From NCBI RefSeq assembly GCF_001685355.1, contig NZ_CP016438.1, positions 2,728,001-2,792,000 on the forward strand: a stretch of 64,000 bases of DNA, in the 5' to 3' direction. Position 1 is the stretch's first letter, and each line of letters begins with the position of its first letter. The stretch is from Streptomyces lincolnensis. GTDB taxonomy: Bacteria; Actinomycetota; Actinomycetes; Streptomycetales; Streptomycetaceae. The position numbers and the translations under genes are program-made. Below, piece by piece: positions 32,320 through 44,888 of this stretch. The notes under the pieces are model-generated. The model had not been told where the DNA came from, searched no databases, and saw only the letters and a program-made list of their open reading frames with translations.

Positions 32320-35046
32320 CTAGTGCGCGGCCGACTCCCAGTCCGGACCGTCGCCCACCGAGACACCCAACGGAACCCTCAGGGACACGGCGTTCTGCAT
32401 TTCGCGGCGGACCAGTTCCTCCGCGGTCTCCCGCTCGCCCGGAGCGATCTCGAGGACGATTTCGTCGTGGACCTGGAGGAGCATGCGGGACTGAAGGCCG
32501 GCCTCACGCAGCGCGCGGTCCACATGGAGCATGGCGATCTTGACGATGTCCGCGGCGGTGCCCTGGATCGGCGCGTTGAGAGCCATCCGCTCCGCGGCCT
32601 CACGGCGCTGACGGTTGTCGCTGTTGAGGTCGGGAAGATAGCGGCGGCGCCCGAAGAGCGTCGCGGTGTACCCCGTGGCCCGCGCCTCGTCGACCGCCCG
32701 GCGCAGATAGTCCCGCACGCCGCCGAACCGCTCGAAGTACGCGTCCATGAGGGCCCGCGCCTCCCCCGCGTCGATGTTCAACTGCTGGGAGAGACCAAAG
32801 GCCGACAGCCCGTACGCAAGCCCGTAGGACATCGCCTTGATCTTGCGGCGCATCTCCGCGTCGACCCCTGCGGGCTCGACCGCGAACACCTGCGACGCCG
32901 CCGTGGTGTGCAGGTCCTCGCCGGAGGTGAACGCCTCGATGAGCCCCGCGTCCTCGGACAGATGGGCCATGACCCGCAGTTCGATCTGGCTGTAGTCCGC
33001 GGTCATCAGGGACTCGAACCCCTCCCCGACCACGAACCCCCGCCGGATCGCCCGCCCCTCGTCGGTACGGACGGGGATGTTCTGGAGGTTGGGGTCCGTG
33101 GACGACAGCCGCCCGGTCGCGGCGACCGTCTGGTTGAACGTCGTGTGGATCCGGCCGTCCGAGGCGATGGTCTTGATCAGGCCCTCGACCGTGACGCGGA
33201 GCTTCGCCTGCTCACGGTGGCGCAGCATGATCACCGGCAGTTCGTTGTCCGTCTGGTTCGCGAGCCAGGCGAGCGCGTCGGCGTCCGTGGTGTAGCCGGT
33301 CTTGGTGCGCTTGGTCTTCGGCAGGGCCAGCTCGCCGAAGAGGACCTCCTGGAGCTGCTTGGGCGAGCCGAGGTTGAACTCGTGCCCGGCCGCGGCGTGC
33401 GCCTCCTTCACCGCCTGCTGGACGGCGCCGGCGAACATCTGCTCCATGGTCTCCAGGTGGGGCCGGTCGGCCGCGATGCCGTGCCGCTCCATCCGGGCGA
33501 GCAGCGCGGACGTGGGCAGTTCCATGTCCCGCAGCAGGTCCGCGGCTCCGACCTCCTCCAGGCGCCCGGCGAAGGCCTCGCCCAGGTCGAGCACCGCGCG
33601 GGCCTGGATCATCAGCGCCTCGGCCTCGGCGCCCTCGTCCGTGCCGAAGGCGAGCTGGCCGTCGGCCGCGGCGGCGGGGGCGAGTTCACGGCCGAGGTAC
33701 TCCAGGGACAGCGCGTCCAGGTCGAAGGAGCGGCGGCCGGGCTTGACGAGGTAGGCGGCGAGGGCGGTGTCCATGCCGACCCCGGCGACGCTCCAGCCGT
33801 GCTCGGCGAAGACCCGCATCGCCCCCTTGGCGTTGTGGAAGATCTTGGGCCGCTCGGCGTCGGCGAGCCAGGCGGCGAACGCCGTCTCGTCGGCCTCGTC
33901 GAGCTGGGACGGGTCGAACCAGGCGGCCGCTCCGCCGGCCGCGGCGAGCGCGACCTCGGTGACCGAGCCGGCGCCCAGCGCCCAGGTGTCGACCGTGGCG
34001 ACGCCGAGGACCTGGGTGGCGTGCTCGGTGAGCCAGGGGGCGACCTCGCCGGTGCCCAGCACGGCGCCGTCCAGCTCCACTCCGGCCGCGACGACCGGCG
34101 TCGTGTCGGCCTCCTCGGCGCCCGGGTCGACGGCGAGCAGCCGCTCCCGCAGCGAGGGGTTGCGGATCTCCAGGGTGTCGAGAACCATCGCGACGGTCTT
34201 GCGGTCGTAGGGGGCGCGCTCCAGGTCGGGGACCGTCCTGGGCAGCTCGACGGTGCGGACCATCTCGGTCAGCCGGCGGTTGAGCTTGACGGCCTCCAGG
34301 TGGTCGCGGAGGTTCTGCCCGGCCTTGCCCTTGACCTCCTCGACGCGCTCGACGAGGTCGGCGAACGACCCGAACTGGTTGATCCACTTCGCGGCGGTCT
34401 TCTCGCCGACGCCCGGGATGCCCGGCAGGTTGTCGGACGGGTCGCCGCGCAGGGCGGCGAAGTCGGGGTACTGCGCGGGCGTCAACCCGTACTTCTCGAA
34501 GACCTTCTCCGGGGTGAACCGGGTCAGTTCGGAGACGCCCTTCGTCGGGTACAGCACGGTCGTGTGCTCGCTGACCAGCTGGAAGGAGTCGCGGTCGCCG
34601 GTGACGATCAGCACGTCGAAGCCCTCGGCCTCGGCCTGGGTGGCGAGCGTGGCGATGATGTCGTCGGCCTCGAAGCCGTCGACGGCGAACCGGGCGACGT
34701 GCATCGCGTCGAGGAGCTCGCCGATCAGCTCGACCTGGCCCTTGAACTCGTCCGGGGTCTTGGAGCGGTTGGCCTTGTACTCCGTGAACTCCTCGGAGCG
34801 CCAGGTCTTGCGGGACACGTCGAAGGCCACCGCGAAGTGCGTGGGCGCCTCGTCGCGCAGGGTGTTGGCCAGCATCGACGCGAAGCCGTAGATCGCGTTC
34901 GTCGGCTGGCCCGTCGCGGTCGTGAAGTTCTCCGCGGGCAGCGCGAAGAACGCGCGGTAGGCCAGCGAGTGCCCGTCCATGAGCATCAGGCGGGGGCGCG
35001 CGCCGTCGGCGGTGTTCTCGGTCTTCTTCGATGCTGTCTCTGCCAC
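32320..35046 (-). CDS. polA: DNA polymerase I
   Basis: A 908-residue family A polymerase for gap filling and RNA-primer removal. The N-terminal 5'-3' exonuclease (about 15-300) shows LMLMDGHSLAYRAFFA and TGDRDSFQLV. The middle domain (about 320-500) lacks the paired acidic residues of a working 3'-5' exonuclease, as in other actinobacteria. The polymerase domain has motif A MTADYSQIELR, motif B RRKIKAMSYGLAYGLSAFGL and motif C LLQVHDEIVLE. GTG 35046 gives the N-terminus; an upstream GTG-rich extension is unlike the family. It is transcribed away from the divergent oxidoreductase gene. Confidence 0.97.
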   Translation of the reverse strand: MAETASKKTENTADGARPRLMLMDGHSLAYRAFFALPAENFTTATGQPTNAIYGFASMLANTLRDEAPTHFAVAFDVSRKTWRSEEFTEYKANRSKTPDEFKGQVELIGELLDAMHVARFAVDGFEADDIIATLATQAEAEGFDVLIVTGDRDSFQLVSEHTTVLYPTKGVSELTRFTPEKVFEKYGLTPAQYPDFAALRGDPSDNLPGIPGVGEKTAAKWINQFGSFADLVERVEEVKGKAGQNLRDHLEAVKLNRRLTEMVRTVELPRTVPDLERAPYDRKTVAMVLDTLEIRNPSLRERLLAVDPGAEEADTTPVVAAGVELDGAVLGTGEVAPWLTEHATQVLGVATVDTWALGAGSVTEVALAAAGGAAAWFDPSQLDEADETAFAAWLADAERPKIFHNAKGAMRVFAEHGWSVAGVGMDTALAAYLVKPGRRSFDLDALSLEYLGRELAPAAAADGQLAFGTDEGAEAEALMIQARAVLDLGEAFAGRLEEVGAADLLRDMELPTSALLARMERHGIAADRPHLETMEQMFAGAVQQAVKEAHAAAGHEFNLGSPKQLQEVLFGELALPKTKRTKTGYTTDADALAWLANQTDNELPVIMLRHREQAKLRVTVEGLIKTIASDGRIHTTFNQTVAATGRLSSTDPNLQNIPVRTDEGRAIRRGFVVGEGFESLMTADYSQIELRVMAHLSEDAGLIEAFTSGEDLHTTAASQVFAVEPAGVDAEMRRKIKAMSYGLAYGLSAFGLSQQLNIDAGEARALMDAYFERFGGVRDYLRRAVDEARATGYTATLFGRRRYLPDLNSDNRQRREAAERMALNAPIQGTAADIVKIAMLHVDRALREAGLQSRMLLQVHDEIVLEIAPGERETAEELVRREMQNAVSLRVPLGVSVGDGPDWESAAH

Positions 35047-35222
35047 GACCCCGATCCTGCCACGCCCCACTGACACTCCGCCCCCACCGAGGCCCCGGCC
35101 CGGCACGGCGCCACCGAACCCCATCACTGAACCCACCGCCGAACCCGCGACCGGACCCCACCACCGCGACCCGCCGCCGCCTCCCGGCCGTGAACGTTGT
35201 CAGCACCGCGTGCGAGGATCGA

Positions 35223-35244
35223 AGAGGTACTTCAGAGGTACTTC
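35223..35244. repeat. 11-bp perfect tandem duplication upstream of the oxidoreductase gene
   Basis: AGAGGTACTTC is repeated head to tail (35223-35233, 35234-35244), about 28 bp before the ATG at 35272. It lies where a promoter or operator of that gene would be. Confidence 0.6.
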
Positions 35245-35271
35245 ATACGTGTGCGTGAAGGAGAGTCCGCG

Positions 35272-37551
<2,280 letters not shown>

Positions 37552-37616
37552 GCGTTTGCTCAGCCGGTGGGCCGTACGGACGGCCGTACCGATCACGACG
37601 AACGGAGTCGGGCCCC

Positions 37617-38105
37617 ATGGGCGAGCAGCAGCATGTGACGTTCCCGCAGGAGGTCATCGCCGAGTACGCCGCACTCGGCGTGGACCTCCAGGCACTGTTC
37701 TCGGCAGGGCACCTCGGGACGCGGATGGGGGTGCAGATCGTCGAGGCGTCCGCGGAGCGCGTGGTCGGGACGATGCCGGTGGAAGGCAACACCCAGCCGT
37801 ACGGGCTGCTGCACGGCGGCGCGTCGGCGGTGCTGGCGGAGACGCTCGGATCCGTCGGGTCGATGCTGCACGGAGGCAGCTCGAAGATCGCGGTCGGCGT
37901 GGACCTGAACTGCACCCATCACCGAGGGGCACGGTCGGGCCTGGTCACCGGAGTGGCGACGCCGGTACACCGGGGACGCTCCACGGCGACGTACGAGGTC
38001 GTCATCAGCGACGAGGAAGGACGGCGGGTGTGCACCGCCCGGCTCACCTGCCTGCTGCGGGACGCCAATCCCGGCGACGGCGCCCGGATGATTTCCGCCG
38101 GATGA
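37617..38105 (+). CDS. PaaI-type hotdog thioesterase
   Basis: A 162-residue acyl-CoA thioesterase of the PaaI/4HBT family. The hotdog signature NTQPYGLLHGGASAVLAETLGS contains the HGG loop and the catalytic Glu/Asp position, and LNCTHHRGARSG is the second strand region. It probably hydrolyses an aryl- or acyl-CoA; related actinobacterial genes are involved in phenylacetate or menaquinone (DHNA-CoA) metabolism. ATG 37617 is preceded by CGGAG. It may be cotranscribed with the FdhF-like gene. Confidence 0.88.
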   Translation: MGEQQHVTFPQEVIAEYAALGVDLQALFSAGHLGTRMGVQIVEASAERVVGTMPVEGNTQPYGLLHGGASAVLAETLGSVGSMLHGGSSKIAVGVDLNCTHHRGARSGLVTGVATPVHRGRSTATYEVVISDEEGRRVCTARLTCLLRDANPGDGARMISAG

Positions 38106-38197
38106 CCGCGCGGGCCGGTCGCCCCGACTTACGGCCACGACCGGCCACAGCCAGGCGAACCGGGTAGCGGGTACCGTCGTTCCATGAGGCCGCTCCC

Positions 38198-38875
38198 ATG
38201 ACCGGCATCGGCCCCGTCGAGCCCGTCAACTCGGCGGAGACCGGCGAGAGTTACGACGTGATCGGCGCCGACGCGCCACGGCTCACGGACCGGCTCGCCC
38301 AGCGGTGGCACGGACTGCCGCGACGGGCCAGGCAGGGCGTCCTCGCGGCAACGGCCGCCGCCGCTACGGCGATCGGCGCCCTGGTCCTCGCACCCGACAG
38401 CAACCCCGCCCCACCTCTCCCACCCCGTCCCGTCCCCTGGCCCGCCAACGTCACCACCTGGCACTACGCGGGACTCGCCGCACCCCTCAACTCCGCGAAA
38501 ACCAGCGGGCGGTATCGTTTCGCCGTAACCGTCGACAGCGGCCCGCCCGTGACCCTGACGGTCACCGGCGCCGCCTTCCCCGGGCTCCGGGCCCGGGCCG
38601 TACCCGAATCCGCCTTCACCGTCCGCGCCGGAACGACCCGCCGCATCACCGTCGAGATATCCGTATCCGACTGCTCCGGCCTCCCCCTGAATGCGGACCT
38701 TTCTCTTCTCGACGTAACGCTGCGTAACACACGCGCAATACAGCGACACAGTTTCATCTTCGGCCGCGCCCACTCCAGGGATCTTTCCGCGCTCTTGAAC
38801 AACGTCTGCGGGCCTCCACCCGCGGCGCCGGGCCCGCGGCCAACCGGAAGTGCGGGTTCTCAGCATGCGGACTGA
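38198..38875 (+). CDS. Hypothetical membrane-anchored protein
   Basis: An unrecognised 225-residue protein. A cytoplasmic N-terminus of about 45 residues leads to one hydrophobic helix (about 46-66, VLAATAAAATAIGALVLAP). An outer domain follows, rich in beta-strand-like sequence (VTVDSGPPVTLTVTGAAFPG), with two cysteines and a proline-rich end. The pattern is of an exported accessory protein with an Ig-like fold; the function is unknown. The ATG at 38198 has only a weak ribosome site. It lies upstream of the liv operon but is separated from it by 215 bp. Confidence 0.7.
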   Translation: MTGIGPVEPVNSAETGESYDVIGADAPRLTDRLAQRWHGLPRRARQGVLAATAAAATAIGALVLAPDSNPAPPLPPRPVPWPANVTTWHYAGLAAPLNSAKTSGRYRFAVTVDSGPPVTLTVTGAAFPGLRARAVPESAFTVRAGTTRRITVEISVSDCSGLPLNADLSLLDVTLRNTRAIQRHSFIFGRAHSRDLSALLNNVCGPPPAAPGPRPTGSAGSQHAD

Positions 38876-39090
38876 GAGCACCCCCACTAAAACGGCCGAG
38901 AGCCCCCTTTACCGAGGCTTGCCCTCCACCACGTCATAACAAGAAAGTCACAAGCCCGCGCACAGCGATGCCCAGCACTACAAACCGGGCTTAGAGTCAC
39001 GGCCAGTCACCGCTCCATCGGGAGTTCGGTACCAGCGCGGCACCCGCCGTCCCCCACAAGGGGTGACAGTGCCTGCGGAAAGGACTGATT

Positions 39091-40335
39091 GTGCGACGTT
39101 CCTTGGTGATACTTAGCTCCGTTCTCGCGACCGGCGCTCTGACGCTCACCGCCTGCGGCTCCCGAGACGACAACGGCGGCGGCGACAGTGGCGACAACGG
39201 TGGCGGCACCACGCTGACCATCGGCGTCGACGCCCCGTACACGGGCGAGAACTCCACCACCGGCCTCGGGATCCGCTACGGCGCCCAGATCGCCGTCGAC
39301 GACGCCAACAAGAACAAACTCGTTCCCGGCGTCACCTTCAAGATCAAGGCCCTGGACGACAAGGCGCAGCCCGCCACCGGCCAGTCCAACGCCACCGCCA
39401 TCACCGGCGACAAGACGGCCGTCGGCGCCGTCGGCCCGCTGAACTCCGGCGTCGCCCAGACCATGCAGCAGGTCTTCGCCTCGGCCAACATGGTCCAGAT
39501 CTCCCCGGCCAACACCAACCCCCAGCTGACCCAGGGCAAGAACTGGCAGACGGCCAAGGAGCGGCCGTACAAGACGTACTTCCGCACCGCCACCACCGAC
39601 GAGCTCCAGGGCAGCTTCGCCGCCGGCTACGCCTTCAACGACCTCAAGAAGAAGAAGGTCTTCGTAGTCGACGACAAGCAGACCTACGGCGCCGGCCTGG
39701 CGAAGATCTTCAGCGACCAGTTCAAGAAGCTCGGCGGCCAGGTCGTCCAGACCGACCACGTCAACACCGGCACCAAGGACTTCGGCTCCCTGGTCACCAA
39801 GATCAAGAACTCCGGCGCCGACCTGCTCTACTACGGCGGCCAGTACGACGAGTCCTCCCTGCTCACCAAGCAGATGAAGGACGCCAACGTCAAGATCCCG
39901 CTGTTCGGTGGTGACGGCATGTACGCCTCCACCTACATCTCCGCCGCCGGCGCCTCCGCCGAGGGCGACCTCGTCACCGCGATCGGTGTCCCCGCCGACA
40001 CCCTCCCGGCCGCCAAGGACTTCATCGCCACCTACAAGTCCAAGGGCTACAAGGGTGACTACGGCGCCTACGGTGCCTACGCCTACGACGCCACCACCGC
40101 CATCATCAAGGCCGTGAAGGCCGCCGTGGACGCCAACGACGGCAAGGTCCCCAGCGACATCAACGCCCTGCGCTCCTCCGTCGTCGACGGCGTCCAGAAG
40201 TCCGACTTCGAGGGCCTCACCGGCAAGGTCTCCTTCGACCAGTACGGCGACACCACCAACAAGCAGCTGACCGTCTACCAGGTCGAAAAGGGCAAGTGGA
40301 AGGCAGTCGACACCGGCACCGCCGACCTCGGCTGA
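39091..40335 (+). CDS. livJ: Branched-chain amino acid ABC transporter, binding lipoprotein
   Basis: A 414-residue extracellular binding protein of the Leu/Ile/Val (type-1, family 4) class. The signal peptide ends in the lipobox LTAC at Cys22, followed by a Gly/Asp-rich linker. The mature domain begins TLTIGVDAPYTGENS and contains DDKAQPATGQSNATAI and VQISPANTNPQLT, typical of LivJ/LivK. The GTG start has AAGGA 6 bp upstream. It is the first gene of the livJHMGF operon and is followed by a hairpin at 40363-40400 that could raise its dose over the other subunits. The ligand is inferred to be branched-chain amino acids. Confidence 0.93.
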   Translation: MRRSLVILSSVLATGALTLTACGSRDDNGGGDSGDNGGGTTLTIGVDAPYTGENSTTGLGIRYGAQIAVDDANKNKLVPGVTFKIKALDDKAQPATGQSNATAITGDKTAVGAVGPLNSGVAQTMQQVFASANMVQISPANTNPQLTQGKNWQTAKERPYKTYFRTATTDELQGSFAAGYAFNDLKKKKVFVVDDKQTYGAGLAKIFSDQFKKLGGQVVQTDHVNTGTKDFGSLVTKIKNSGADLLYYGGQYDESSLLTKQMKDANVKIPLFGGDGMYASTYISAAGASAEGDLVTAIGVPADTLPAAKDFIATYKSKGYKGDYGAYGAYAYDATTAIIKAVKAAVDANDGKVPSDINALRSSVVDGVQKSDFEGLTGKVSFDQYGDTTNKQLTVYQVEKGKWKAVDTGTADLG

Positions 40336-40362
40336 CCCCAGGACCCCACAGCACACCGCTCA

Positions 40363-40400
40363 CGGGCCGCGCGGAAGGAGGACCCCGACCGCGCGGCCCG
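40363..40400 (+). terminator. Hairpin between livJ and livH (partial terminator)
   Basis: A perfect 12-bp stem (CGGGCCGCGCGG / CCGCGCGGCCCG), 14-base loop, followed by TTT. It lies 28 bp beyond the livJ stop and 93 bp before livH, inside the operon. Hairpins at this place commonly stabilise or terminate part of the message so that the binding protein is made in excess. Confidence 0.75.
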
Positions 40401-40492
40401 TTTCCACACCCGGACTTCCGCACACCAGTGCACCCCAGACCCTGCACGCCACCAGTGCACACGACCACCACCAGCGACATGGAGGCCACGCG

Positions 40493-41422
40493 GTGAACAC
40501 CCTGCCGCAGCAGCTGGCCAACGGGCTGCTCCTAGGCTCGATGTACGGGCTGATCGCCATCGGCTACACGATGGTGTACGGCATCGTCCAGCTCATCAAC
40601 TTCGCGCACGGCGAGATCTTCATGACCGGGGCCTTCGGCGCCCTGACGGTCTACTTCTACATCCTGCCCGACGGCACCACGATGGCCCTGGCCATCCCGC
40701 TGATGCTGATCGGCGGCGCCCTCGTCGCCATCCTCATCGCCGTCGGAGCGGAACGGTTCGCCTACCGCCCGCTGCGCGGAGCACCACGGCTAGCCCCCCT
40801 CATCACCGCGATCGGCCTCTCCCTGGCCCTCCAGGAAGTCGTCCGCAACTTCTACCCCGGCGCCGACCGCACCCGCGCCTTCCCCGGCCTGGACACCACC
40901 CGCGACATCGGCTCCGTCACCATCAAGGACGCCGACATCTTCCTCGTCGTGGCCGCCGTCGTCTGCATGGCCACCCTGGCCTTCTTCGTCCGCAAGTCCC
41001 GCACCGGCCGCGCCATGCAGGCCACCGCCCAGGACCCGGACACCGCCCAGCTCATGGGCATCGACACCAACCGCATCATCGTCATCGCCTTCGCCATCGG
41101 CGGCTTCTTCGCCGCCGTCGCCGCCGTCGCCTACGGCCTCAAATACGGCAACGTCGACTACCGCATGGGCTTCCTCATGGGGCTGAAGGCCTTCACCGCG
41201 GCCGTGCTGGGCGGGATCGGCAACATCTACGGCGCCATGCTCGGCGGCCTCGTCCTGGGCGTCGCCGAGACCCTCGCCTCCGCCTACATCGACGGCATCC
41301 CCGGCATGCAGCAGCTCGGCGGCCAGGGCTGGTCCGACGTGTGGGCCTTCGTCCTGCTCATCCTCGTGCTGCTCCTCAGGCCACAGGGCCTGCTCGGCGA
41401 ACGCGTAGCGGACAGGGCGTGA
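40493..41422 (+). CDS. livH: Branched-chain amino acid ABC transporter, permease LivH
   Basis: A 309-residue permease with about eight transmembrane helices, of the LivH type: QLANGLLLGSMYGLIAIGYT at the N-terminus, LINFAHGEIFMTGAF, and a C-terminal helix RPQGLLGERV. It forms the membrane channel with LivM. GTG 40493 has GGAGG about 8 bp upstream. The livM start is 4 bp after its stop. Confidence 0.93.
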   Translation: MNTLPQQLANGLLLGSMYGLIAIGYTMVYGIVQLINFAHGEIFMTGAFGALTVYFYILPDGTTMALAIPLMLIGGALVAILIAVGAERFAYRPLRGAPRLAPLITAIGLSLALQEVVRNFYPGADRTRAFPGLDTTRDIGSVTIKDADIFLVVAAVVCMATLAFFVRKSRTGRAMQATAQDPDTAQLMGIDTNRIIVIAFAIGGFFAAVAAVAYGLKYGNVDYRMGFLMGLKAFTAAVLGGIGNIYGAMLGGLVLGVAETLASAYIDGIPGMQQLGGQGWSDVWAFVLLILVLLLRPQGLLGERVADRA

Positions 41423-41426
41423 TCAC

Positions 41427-43235
41427 ATGACCGAGACCAAGAACACCACCCCCTCGGCCGGGAACGCCCCCGCCCCCGGGGCCCGCGGCCTCCTCCCGCT
41501 CCCGGTCGCGGCGGCCCGCGCACTCCTCCTCGCCGGAGGCATCGCCACCGCCGCGTCCACGTTCCTCGCCTGGACCTGGACCTCCGCGTTCCCCGGTGAC
41601 CTCACCGTCACCGGCTACCCCGGCGGCCTCCAGTGGCTCACCTTCACCGCCGGCATCATCACCACCCTGTTCGCCCTGGCCTCCTACGGCATCCGCGGCC
41701 TCGGCTGGCTCATCCCCGCCCGCAACAACGCGCCGCTCTTCCTGAGCGCCCTCGGCGGCTTCGGCGTCACCTGGTACACCGTCCTCGCGATCAGCGTCGA
41801 CCTCGGCGGCCTCGCCAACCTCGAACCCGGCGGCTTCATCGCCGCCATCGCCTCCCTGCTCCCCGTCCTCGGCGCCCTCTCCCTCCCGGAGAAGACCACC
41901 GGCGGCACCAAAGAGCACTTCAAGGCCTACATCACCAAGGCCGAACAGATCCCCGCCCCCCAGGACCTCGCGCCCTGGATCGAGCGGGCCGTCATCACCG
42001 TCGTCACGATCATCGGTCTGGGTGTCTTCACCTACGGCATCGACACCGAGTACGGCGAGCTGTTCATCGGCTACCTGTTCGTAGTCGTGTTCTCGATCTG
42101 GGCCCTGCACACCGCGGGCCTGCTGGACCGCTTCTCCCGGCTGGTCGCCCACCACCGCAGCTTCACCCTCGCCATGGGCTTCGCCGCCGCGATCGCCTTC
42201 CCCTTCACCCAGACCGACGACCACTACGCCAACATCGGCGTCAACATCCTCATCTTCGGCACCGTCGCCCTCGGCCTCAACATCGTCGTCGGCCTCGCCG
42301 GACTCCTCGACCTCGGCTACGTCGCCTTCCTCGGCGTCGGCGCCTACACCGCCGCCCTGGTCTCCGGCTCCGAATTCTCCACCTTCTCCGGCGTCCACTT
42401 CCCCTTCTGGGCCGCCGCCCTCACCGGCGCCGCCGCCTCCCTGGTCTTCGGCATCCTCATCGGCGCCCCCACCCTGCGCCTGCGCGGCGACTACCTCGCC
42501 ATCGTCACCCTCGGCTTCGGCGAGATCTTCCGCATCGCCGTCAACAACATGGACGGCGACTCCGGACCCGACATCACCAACGGACCCAACGGCATCCCCG
42601 CCATCCCCGACCTCAAACTCCTCGGCTTCGACCTCGGCCAGCCCCACGACATCGCCGGCTTCACCCTGGGCCGCTTCGCCAACTACTACCTCCTCATGGT
42701 CCTGATCATGGCCATCGTCGTCCTGGTCTACACCCGCGCCGCCGACTCCCGCATCGGCCGCTCCTGGATCGCCATCCGCGAAGACGAAACCGCCGCCACC
42801 GCCATGGGCATCAACGGCTTCCGCGTCAAACTCATCGCCTTCGCCCTCGGCGCCGCCCTGGCGGGCCTGGCCGGAACCGTCTCCGCCCACGTCACCTACA
42901 GCGTCGTGCCCACCCCGTACCAGTTCGCCGGGTCCACCCCGCCCAACTCCGCCTTCCTGCTCGCGGCAGTGGTCCTGGGCGGCATGGGCACGGTCGCCGG
43001 ACCCATCCTGGGCGCCGCCCTGCTCTACCTGCTGCCCGAGAAGCTCGTCTTCCTCCAGGACAAATCGCTGCTCGCGTTCGGCATCGCGCTGATCCTCCTG
43101 ATGCGCTTCCGCCCCGAAGGCATCATCGCCAACCGCCGCCGCCAGCTCGAATTCCACGAGACCGGCCAACTCGACGTACCAGATCAGACGACGCTCACCG
43201 ACACACCCGGGACCGTCACCAAGGCGGGGGCGTGA
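41427..43235 (+). CDS. livM: Branched-chain amino acid ABC transporter, permease LivM (extended)
   Basis: A 602-residue permease. The C-terminal ~350 residues are LivM (NIVVGLAGLLDLGYVAFLGV, LRLRGDYLAIVTLGFGEIFR). The N-terminal ~230 residues are an extension with about five extra hydrophobic helices. The usual LivM has 300-425 residues, so this protein is unusually long, although some extension is seen in other Streptomyces. Start ATG 41427, 4 bp after livH; its stop overlaps the livG GTG by 4 bp. A tight operon is evident. Confidence 0.92.
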   Translation: MTETKNTTPSAGNAPAPGARGLLPLPVAAARALLLAGGIATAASTFLAWTWTSAFPGDLTVTGYPGGLQWLTFTAGIITTLFALASYGIRGLGWLIPARNNAPLFLSALGGFGVTWYTVLAISVDLGGLANLEPGGFIAAIASLLPVLGALSLPEKTTGGTKEHFKAYITKAEQIPAPQDLAPWIERAVITVVTIIGLGVFTYGIDTEYGELFIGYLFVVVFSIWALHTAGLLDRFSRLVAHHRSFTLAMGFAAAIAFPFTQTDDHYANIGVNILIFGTVALGLNIVVGLAGLLDLGYVAFLGVGAYTAALVSGSEFSTFSGVHFPFWAAALTGAAASLVFGILIGAPTLRLRGDYLAIVTLGFGEIFRIAVNNMDGDSGPDITNGPNGIPAIPDLKLLGFDLGQPHDIAGFTLGRFANYYLLMVLIMAIVVLVYTRAADSRIGRSWIAIREDETAATAMGINGFRVKLIAFALGAALAGLAGTVSAHVTYSVVPTPYQFAGSTPPNSAFLLAAVVLGGMGTVAGPILGAALLYLLPEKLVFLQDKSLLAFGIALILLMRFRPEGIIANRRRQLEFHETGQLDVPDQTTLTDTPGTVTKAGA

Positions 43236-44094
43236 CCACCATGACCACACCTGTACTCGAAGCCCGCAACGTGACCATGCGCTTCGGCGGTCTCACCGCC
43301 GTCCGCTCGGTCGACTTCACCGTCAACGCCGGCGAGATCGTCGGACTGATCGGCCCCAACGGCGCCGGCAAGACCACCTTCTTCAACTGCCTGACCGGCC
43401 TCTACGTCCCCACCGAAGGCACGGTCTCCTACAAAGGCACCGTCCTGCCGCCCAAGCCGCACCTGGTCACCAAGGCCGGCATCGCCCGCACCTTCCAGAA
43501 CATCCGCCTGTTCGCCAACATGACGGTCCTGGAAAACGTCCTCGTCGGCCGCCACACCCGCACCAAGGAAGGTCTGTGGTCCGCCCTGCTGCGCGGCCCC
43601 GGCTTCAAGAAGGCGGAAAAGGCCAGCGAGGAAAGGGCCATGGAACTCCTGGAGTTCATCGGCCTCGCCGCCAAGCGGGATCACCTCGCGAGGAACCTGC
43701 CCTACGGTGAGCAGCGCAAGCTGGAGATCGCCCGCGCGCTGGCGAGCGAGCCGGGCCTGCTGCTGCTGGACGAACCGACGGCCGGCATGAACCCGCAGGA
43801 AACCCGCGCGACCGAGGAACTCGTCTTCGCCATCCGCGACAAGGGCATCGCCGTCCTGCTCATCGAGCACGACATGCGCTTCGTGTTCAACCTCAGCGAC
43901 CGCGTCGCCGTCCTGGTCCAGGGCGAAAAACTCGTCGAGGGCACCTCCGAGGTCGTCCAGGCCGACGAACGCGTCATCGCCGCCTACCTCGGCGAACCCT
44001 TCGAGGGCGACCCCGGCCAGGCGGAGGCCGCCGAAGTCGCGGCCGCCGAAGCCGCCGCCGAAGCGCCCAGCACGACCAGCAAGGGAGAAGCCCA

Positions 44095-44098
<4 letters not shown>
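43232..44098 (+). CDS. livG: Branched-chain amino acid ABC transporter, ATPase LivG
   Basis: A 288-residue ABC ATPase: Walker A GPNGAGKTT, signature LPYGEQRKLEIARAL (a variant typical of LivG), Walker B LLLLDEPTAGMNP, and H-loop LIEHDMRFVFN. The Ala/Glu-rich tail of about 30 residues is extra. GTG 43232 overlaps the livM stop (GTGA); ATG 43241, three codons later, is an alternative with a better distance from the G-rich site. The livF start overlaps its stop. Confidence 0.93.
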
Positions 44099-44811
<713 letters not shown>

Positions 44812-44828
44812 CGTACCCGGAGATACGA

Positions 44829-44865
44829 CGAGGCCCGCGCCCCCTCCACGGGGACGCGGGCCTCG
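44829..44865. terminator. Bidirectional terminator after livF
   Basis: A perfect 11-bp stem (CGAGGCCCGCG / CGCGGGCCTCG) with a 15-base loop, between the stop codons of livF (+) and pdtaR (-). It probably serves both convergent genes. Confidence 0.85.
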
Positions 44866-44888
44866 CTCATGCTCGGGGGCCGGGCGGG

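Noticed and set aside
32323..35073. A 916-codon open frame on the plus strand
   Set aside because: It lies wholly antisense to polA, has an Arg/Gly/Val-rich composition from the complementary third-position bias, and shows no domain. It is a high-GC shadow frame.
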